Positions 58,075-64,000 of a stretch of 64,000 nt of DNA are shown here, piece after piece (positions within the stretch are counted from its first letter, which is position 1; each line of letters starts with the position of its first letter). Source of the DNA: Neodidymelliopsis sp. IMI 364377 (lineage: Eukaryota; Ascomycota; Dothideomycetes; Pleosporales; Didymellaceae); contig JAPEUT010000041.1 in the NCBI GenBank assembly GCA_027946375.1, positions 1 through 64,000 on the forward strand, read 5' to 3'. A program made the position numbers and the translations under genes. The notes under the pieces were generated by a model. It was given only the letters and a program-made list of their open reading frames with translations, ran no database searches and had not been told where the DNA came from.

Positions 58075-59039
58075 CTTGGTAAGATTCACGCTGGTGTCGC
58101 TCGATATGATCTAGGAAGTAGGCAGACGTTCACGGCGAAAGAAGAGAATGTCGGGATTTGCGACGGCGAGGCGAGAGGATACAAGAAGAGATTTGTGAAG
58201 CTTGTCGAAGGTAAACACGGACACTAGGGAAAGGACGATGGCCGGTCGTCACCAGCACGGATCGAGACCAAGCACCATGCACCCCGGATTAACGGCTGGT
58301 ACCAGGTGATGACAATTGATGATGTGGCACGCATATCTCGTCACACGCTCCTTACTTAGTATTGCGAGTATTTCAGCTTCAATGCTGTACATCGTATGCA
58401 GCGAAGAGATTGTGAACTCTCCAACACTACCGTCCGGAGACCATATTCAAACAAAGAGACGTCTCGAACAGCAAGTGCCGTTTTACACCTTCTGTAATCG
58501 CCGTGGAAATAATTGTCAAAGAATGCGGAGGTATGGCGCTATTAGGTAAGAGAAAGTCTTTAAAGCCGAAGTTCGCACGAATGTCCGATGACGAACGAAC
58601 AAACCCCGAACTACCTCTTTCTTACTTCATAACTAATCTTGCGTCGACTTCATGGACTGTTTCTTGTACATTGACAAGATTCAGCTTGTCAGAGCACCAG
58701 AATAGGCAACATGCGGTATTTGAGGAAGCGCATGAGACGATGCCGCGCTGTGTGTTATTGATCATTTAATCTCTGCAGCTCAAGTCCTATCTGTATGGCA
58801 TTCTATAGCGCTACTGACTCTACTGTTTCATGCGTATGGATAAAGAGAAAGACATAGTTACATTACGACGTCGTCGACGTGTGGCGCGTAGAAAAACATG
58901 CCTACCAGCCGCTATCATCATCATATCGTATCGTACAGCAAGGAAACCCCATTCTGGACAATTTTGGGTGTGAAAAGCAGTTGCCATAAGGAGACATCAA
59001 TCTTCTGCACAACACGAAACGAACAGTCAGCTATACTGG
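58075..59039. other. Intergenic region, HPP promoter and GPCR-gene 3' end
   Basis: 965 bp between two minus-strand genes. Only short frames; no repeat or RNA recognised. Confidence 0.5.
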
Positions 59040-60179
59040 CTATGCTACGTTGTCGTTCCGTCCTTGTTCAGCAACGTTGTGGCCTGAGCTGCCAGGCGTG
59101 GCACTTCCGTCTCCAATCCGAACACTGTCTTTGCCACTCACGCCATAGCCACTGTCATCCCGATCATCATCAACAATACCTGGCAGGCTCATGGCATTGA
59201 CGAAACTTGGCGTAGTCAGGTTGTGGTCTTTCGCAAGGCCCAGTTTTCTCAGGATTCTCTCGACTGGACCCTTGAGGCAGGCGAGCGAACAAGCGATAAC
59301 ACCCACAATTTCTTCCAATCTGGCCAACATAGATGGCTTGATGGTTGCTTGCATTACATCGCCTTTGCCAAAGTCGTTGAACGTAGTCATCTTCACGCAA
59401 GCGACGGCGGTTGCGAGGAGTCCGAGTGACATCAGAACACATATCAAGACCTTCTCAGTCTTGCTACGATGTAGGGTCCAGATCAAACGGATAGGCATGA
59501 GTGAAAAGGTGAGATCCATGACTATGTATATCGCTAATAGTTTTGGTCAGCAAATGGATTATCGCAAAACAGTAGGATGGGAAGTGTTACCTGCAACAGC
59601 CCACCCATAGTCTACAATTGGGTTGGTGTCCCAGCACTTGACGTCCGGTACGGTTTCCCAGTTTGCACTCACTGGCGTACACTGCCCAAACTGGATGACG
59701 ATGTAAGATGCTGATATCAAGACTTGTAGCCCTATGATGAAGTATAAAGGGGCGCGCCACAATCTGTCCGTACCAAACCGCAGCAACGAGCACGCGACTG
59801 ATACACGAACAAGACAAAGTGCAAGAATCCAGACCACTTGTACAGCGAATTGAAGCCTGAGCGTGTCCCTGAGAGCGTTTGGCGTGAACATGTATATTGG
59901 TTTGCCCCAACCGTGCGTGACTGCTGCTATAGCAAGGCCTGTGTCGATTACAGAGAGTATCTATCTCTTCAGCAGGCGAACGTATAAGATCTTGAATCAA
60001 CGGACCTCGGCAGCAACGATAAGCCAGTCGTCAATGTGCAGTTTTTTCGATCTCCTGATCCGGGTACATATGCGCGCAACGACCAGCACGAGCGCAACAG
60101 CACTAAGCGTGCATACTGGATACAAATAGAGGCCAGCTTTGTTCGATGAATACGATGGGACATTGGCACCGTCAGCCAT
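59040..60179 (-). CDS. Pth11-like / fungal rhodopsin-fold membrane protein
   Basis: Seven-helix membrane protein of the fungal rhodopsin (Pth11-like) group, often grouped with orphan G-protein-coupled receptors; ligand and G protein are unknown. Exons 60179-60006, 59960-59591 and 59533-59040 (minus) give 345 residues. Helix 1 (SAVALVLVVARICTRI) is followed by the group block KKLHIDDWLIVAAEI near 44-60. Helix 3 then follows (VVWILALCLVRVSVACSLLRF), then a Cys-containing loop (FGQCTPVSANWE and KCWD) and the DLTFSLMPIRLIWTL helix. The tail of ~85 residues is hydrophilic. No extracellular CFEM domain is present. Intron 1 uses a GTCCGT donor, weaker than the others, but the join restores the family reading frame. 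Confidence 0.85.
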
Positions 60180-60992
60180 GTTTTCGTGAAGTAAGTGCTA
60201 AGCTCAAATGATCCACAAAGGTCCTCTAGCGTGTTTGTCGCGCTCGATGAACGTGTGGGGAAGACAGGAAAATTGAATATGAGAAAGGAAACGGACTGAA
60301 CAAATACCGAAAGTTGGTTATAACGATCGATCATACTATATCAGAGCAGACCGGCCTTGGCCATCCGATTCGTGTCTGTCAGTTCTAGGAGAACAACGAC
60401 CGAAGTCTCCGGGAACAGTTCCCGAACGACACGGATGCCACACTTCGGTCACCTGGTCTCAAGAGCAGTTCGCGCAACACTTGATGGGATCAGGACACGG
60501 CAACAAACGATAACTTTGACACGTGCACGGCTTCCACCTGAAATTTGTACGCCTGAGCGCTCAAACAGTGACCCTTGCAATCCTTCGAGAAACGACATCT
60601 TTCGGGCTTGGTGGCCGTCATCTGTGACTTAACAAGGTTTAGTTGGGAAGTGAGAGTATTGCCCATGATTCAGAATGCTTGACGCTTGGAACGTGCAACG
60701 GCTACACCCATGTCCCGTGCGAATCCCCCTGACAGCCTACCAGCACAACATTTGCCACTGCAACTTGATCAACCCGTCGCACACGAGCATGTGGTTCCTG
60801 ATGACGTGTTATTATACGACATTTGCTGTGCAGAACAAGGAAAGTAATGAAGGACAACAACTCCGCTTCTGTAAAGACACATTCTAGAAAGACCACAACA
60901 ATCAAATGCCACCTCTTACGTCTGCGGTGGTTCATGTTCGACTTCGCCTTTACTGCCCTGTAATTCTCGTTCTGAACTGCGTTCCCAAATTC
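60180..60992. other. Intergenic region between the GPCR-like and F-box-like genes
   Basis: 813 bp between two minus-strand genes. Promoter of the Pth11-like gene and 3' end of the F-box-like gene. No coding frame recognised. Confidence 0.5.
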
Positions 60993-62318
60993 TCAGTGTT
61001 GCTTCTCCGTATCCCACACAAAAGGACAGCTAAACGCCAGCAACCCCAAATTTATTGCAGGGTTGTGCTCAACTGCTGTAGTAACCGGATCCAACTCCGC
61101 TGGCGACCGTATTGTCACAATTTCTGCTTTACCATGGGTTGATATAGCAATGCTTTTCAGTGCTGATTGCCAGGTACCACGAAGCAAAGGCTTCTTGAGA
61201 ATCAAACATCGGAGGCTGTCACTATGTGCAGTGATAAAACTGACTAGGGATGCTTCTAGAAACCCCAAGCCATCGCCGAGCTCGATACGGTGGAGGCTGT
61301 TGTGGTGCTGAAGCGCATGGAATAGCTGCTGAGCTATATCAAGTCGCGAGGTAACATCCTGTGAATATGAGTCCCAGCCTTTTGGAGGATCGATCTGTAG
61401 CGAAAGGTCTTTCAGCATGGTCGCACGACCAAGCATGTCAAACCACTGTGACGACTCAAGGCGTAAGACATCCTTCTCATCCAGTGAGATCCGCAGCGTA
61501 TGCAATGCTGGACTGAAGAGGTGAGCATGGAATATGCCGAGGCTTGCAGGTCTAGGATCAGCTCTAAAGTCCCGAAGTGTCAATTTTGACAGCTTCAAGG
61601 CTTCCATGATGCAGTCTCTCATTAGTGTCGACTCATGGTTGTATAGACGTGTCCGATATTTTTGCAGTAAATGATCCTTAGGAACCAGATCTTCGTCTTC
61701 CGGTTTCAACCAGCCTCCAAGATGAGCCACAAAATCTACAGTAACGATACGTATACTGTCTAGATTCGGAAAGGCACGTAAAACCGATGCTAATGTTCGA
61801 GTATGTGACTCCATGTTGTCATGCTGCCAGTCACGACACGCCACATAAGCTGTAGCGAGTCGAGTACGGTCCTCTAGACTCATGCCAGGAAGGAAGCTAC
61901 ACGGGTACACGAAGCCGGTCTCGTTGATACCCAGACTCCGACAAAAGCTAGCACATCCAAGCGTCAGAGTCTTGATGTAGGGGGCCAAGATCTTTTGACG
62001 GCTCATGAGAATCAGATTTTCGAATCCAACATTCGTAAGTCGAAACCTGCGGTCGCCGAGTAACCTTGCGAAGCTCTTATGCGAGCCATCATACATCCTC
62101 GAGCTTGCCATACGAGCTCTCAGTATATTAGCACATGATTCACTGGTCAGGTTTACCCAGTAGCCGTTGCACTTTCCACGCCGTTGAATGCCATAACTGC
62201 CAGGTATTAATGGGTCAACCGGTTCTTCCGTTAACTCTGAATACGGTTTCGAGGCGTAATCGAATTCCTCGACGTGTTCGTATATCAAAGTCACAAGTTC
62301 GAGTGGAAGACGATCCAT
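60993..62318 (-). CDS. F-box-like protein
   Basis: Probable substrate-recognition type protein. One exon, 441 residues from the ATG before DRLPLELVTLIYEHV, which matches the start of an F-box (Leu-Pro-x-Glu-Leu). The frame extends 42 codons further upstream from another in-frame start candidate, but the leader there contains a TATA-like element, so the shorter start is preferred. After the F-box-like segment come blocks seen in the fungal F-box/LRR-like family of unknown targets: YIKTLTLGCASFCRSL, LASVLRAFPNLDSIRIVTVDF, HLFSPALHTLRISLDE, and SLHRIELGDGLGFLEASLV. These suggest irregular leucine-rich repeats. Assignment is by motif only. Confidence 0.72.
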   Translation of the reverse strand: MDRLPLELVTLIYEHVEEFDYASKPYSELTEEPVDPLIPGSYGIQRRGKCNGYWVNLTSESCANILRARMASSRMYDGSHKSFARLLGDRRFRLTNVGFENLILMSRQKILAPYIKTLTLGCASFCRSLGINETGFVYPCSFLPGMSLEDRTRLATAYVACRDWQHDNMESHTRTLASVLRAFPNLDSIRIVTVDFVAHLGGWLKPEDEDLVPKDHLLQKYRTRLYNHESTLMRDCIMEALKLSKLTLRDFRADPRPASLGIFHAHLFSPALHTLRISLDEKDVLRLESSQWFDMLGRATMLKDLSLQIDPPKGWDSYSQDVTSRLDIAQQLFHALQHHNSLHRIELGDGLGFLEASLVSFITAHSDSLRCLILKKPLLRGTWQSALKSIAISTHGKAEIVTIRSPAELDPVTTAVEHNPAINLGLLAFSCPFVWDTEKQH

Positions 62319-62772
62319 TGTGGGAGGTAATGTTGGCGCTTGTGCAGTGTTAAGGGTAGGATGGTGTTGAGACTGAGTCCATTTAAATACCCAAGGTCGG
62401 TACCGAGCACTAGCGCAAAGTCGGCCAATGACATCACAGCACATGGCAGGTAGAACATGTATACTTCGAGTTTGCTCGGATACTTGTGCTCATGATGCGG
62501 GCACTGTCGGTTAGCTTACAGTAGCACCATTACTTGCAATCTAATATTGTCGCTGTCGTGACTTTATAATGAATGGTATGGCAAGCCAACCCAACCCTTA
62601 CACGAAAGAAAGAATAGTTGCACAGCGGCGTTGTAAACTGAGACAGACAAGTCTATTGCTGTTTGAGGAATCAAGTCACAATAGAATCTGCATTTATCTT
62701 TGAAGAAGGTCTGTTGAATTGTTCGATTTCAACTCGACTCTGTTTTTGACTGAGCTACATTACGATACCGAG
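62319..62772. other. Spacer between the F-box-like and transporter genes
   Basis: 454 bp with the F-box gene promoter and the transporter 3' end. AT-rich in its second half. Nothing else seen. Confidence 0.45.
62381..62390 (-). promoter_or_regulatory. TATA-like element of the F-box-like gene
   Basis: Minus-strand reading GTATTTAAAT, 63-72 bases upstream of the preferred start codon. The position fits a core promoter and supports the shorter start. Confidence 0.4.
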
Positions 62773-64000
62773 CTACCGAGAATTATAAGGAGAAGTATTT
62801 CTTATGATGTAGATCTGCCCAATCAGAACAGTGAGACCCACAGCCATTGTGATTGCAATGATCGGCAGGTTGACACGTGCAAACTCAAGTCCGCCAACTC
62901 GGATGTGCTTTCGCCCCAGAATGTCACGCCACAACATACCAGCGAGCGATGCACTGAAAGCTAGACTGAAAGCTCCGTAGTTGACTCCAATTGCCATACT
63001 ATACACTGTGCCCCAAAATGTTCTATCCGAAATGGGTGTGCCGTTCTGTTCATGGATCTCCTGCCAGGCTTGGATGACTCGTGAGAGAAGAATAGTAGTG
63101 CCGATGTTTGTACCCGCAAACTATTGCACTTTGTCAGTCTTTGTAAGTGGAGAGACTCAGCTTAACTTACGTTACAGAGGATCACGGACAGGAAACCCAT
63201 GCCGCCGATCGCACCTACCGTGCCGGTTTTCTCGACCCAGTGATCCCACCCGTGCGCAAAGACAGGCACCCAGCCTTTTGTGACCAGAGATTGCACTAGG
63301 ACAAACATGCAGAATGCAAACGGTAACAGAGCTATCGGCAGGTGGTTGAAGACAGTCATGGTTGTGGGGAATGTTTCTCGGGCCCATTGATACCGATCCT
63401 TGATGAACGATTCGAGCGTGGTACGCCTCATTTTTGCCGCAGGTTTGATATGGCCCTCCTCATTTGACTCTTGCTCTTTGCCTGCTGCAGGGAGTGCTGC
63501 TTCTCCTAGCGTGTGAGCAGCAGCCGAAGCGGTTGGTGTGTGGTTCTTCTCATCAGAGGTGCTAGTCGTGTTGAAAGATTCGCCGTTTTGGAGGCTGCCT
63601 GGCTGCTCTTGCACTATAGATCTTCTCCTTTCTGCTCTCTCTGCATGGATAGTCTCAGCCCTCTGCCGACCTTCATGGGCGATTCTGCGTGTTTCTTTCC
63701 TGTTTGTCCAGCCTAGTCCAAGATCAAAGATCAAGAGAATAAATGCTGCTGGCATGGTAACATAGAACACTGGCCATGCGTGAGTACCTTGAGCTACCGC
63801 ATTTATGACAAGGACAGTAACCAGAGTGACTGCCATTAAAACAGCTCCAAATATAGCGCCTTTTTTGTCTAAGAACGGATTCAGGATTTCCTCAAGGGAT
63901 AGCTGCTTTTGTTCGTCATCACTACTTGGGTCGTTTTCTTGGTCGTCCGGCTCGCCCTTTGCGAAAGGAATATTAGGATTGACAGGCGGTTTGTTCTTGA
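62773..64000 (-). CDS. ArsB/NhaD (citrate-transporter-like) membrane transporter, partial
   Basis: C-terminal part of an ion transporter of the ArsB/NhaD superfamily (arsenite, Na+/H+ or organic anion carriers); the substrate is unknown. The gene runs off the right end, so the N-terminus is missing. The visible exons are 64000-63171 and 63120-62773 (minus), joined by a 50 bp GT-AG intron. Marks: a first helix MAVTLVTVLVINAVAQ, a long charged cytoplasmic loop rich in Arg, Glu and Lys (about 130 residues), helices around FNHLPIALLPFAFCMFVLVQ, then GGMGFLSVILCNFAGTNIGTT and VYSMAIGVNYGAFSLAFSASLAG. The GTNIGTT stretch resembles the conserved re-entrant motif of this superfamily. The stop is clear (NTSPYNSR). 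The large inserted loop is typical of fungal members. Confidence 0.8.

Overview
The window is nuclear DNA from a filamentous ascomycete. Genes carry many short introns (mostly 45-100 bp with GT-AG ends and a CTAAC/CTGAC-like branch site), intergenic regions are GC-balanced, and the gene set (group III HAMP-repeat histidine kinase, Pth11-like receptor, histidine acid phosphatase, Nsp1, Sfp1) is typical of Pezizomycotina. The protein sequences look most like Dothideomycetes (Pleosporales), but that placement is from memory of families and is not proven here. Exon joins were worked out by eye from reading frames and splice signals.

Left part (1-19 kb) is mostly housekeeping: SDH4 (complex II anchor, +), a 14-3-3 protein (-), the F1-ATPase inhibitor IF1 (+), an amidase-signature hydrolase (-), a BAP31/Yet-type ER protein (-) divergent from the tRNA dihydrouridine synthase Dus3 (+), a histidine acid phosphatase (+), and a short coiled-coil (SCOC-like) protein (+).

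The middle (21-46 kb) holds a large Nik1-type histidine kinase (-), an aftiphilin/Laa2-like clathrin-adaptor accessory protein (-) sharing a 539 bp divergent promoter with nucleoporin NSP1 (+), the splicing-associated beta-catenin-like protein (+), a monocarboxylate-type MFS transporter with a repeated promoter element (-), an unrecognised protein (-), an acetoacetate-decarboxylase-fold protein (-), and an Sfp1-like zinc-finger regulator (-).

The right part is more accessory. A 7 kb gene-poor stretch (45.2-52.3 kb) contains a small inverted-repeat element with transition-type mismatches. It is followed by an ankyrin-repeat protein, a small orphan, and then a run of membrane proteins (HPP family, Pth11-like receptor, and an ArsB/NhaD-like transporter cut by the window end) with an F-box-like protein among them. 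There are no rRNA genes, tRNA genes or CRISPR arrays that I could recognise, and no biosynthetic cluster. I found no convincing wholly new system. The best leads are the 236 bp inverted-repeat element, an internal 40-residue duplication in the aftiphilin-like protein, the promoter repeat of the MFS gene, and a possible alternative mitochondrial start of Dus3.
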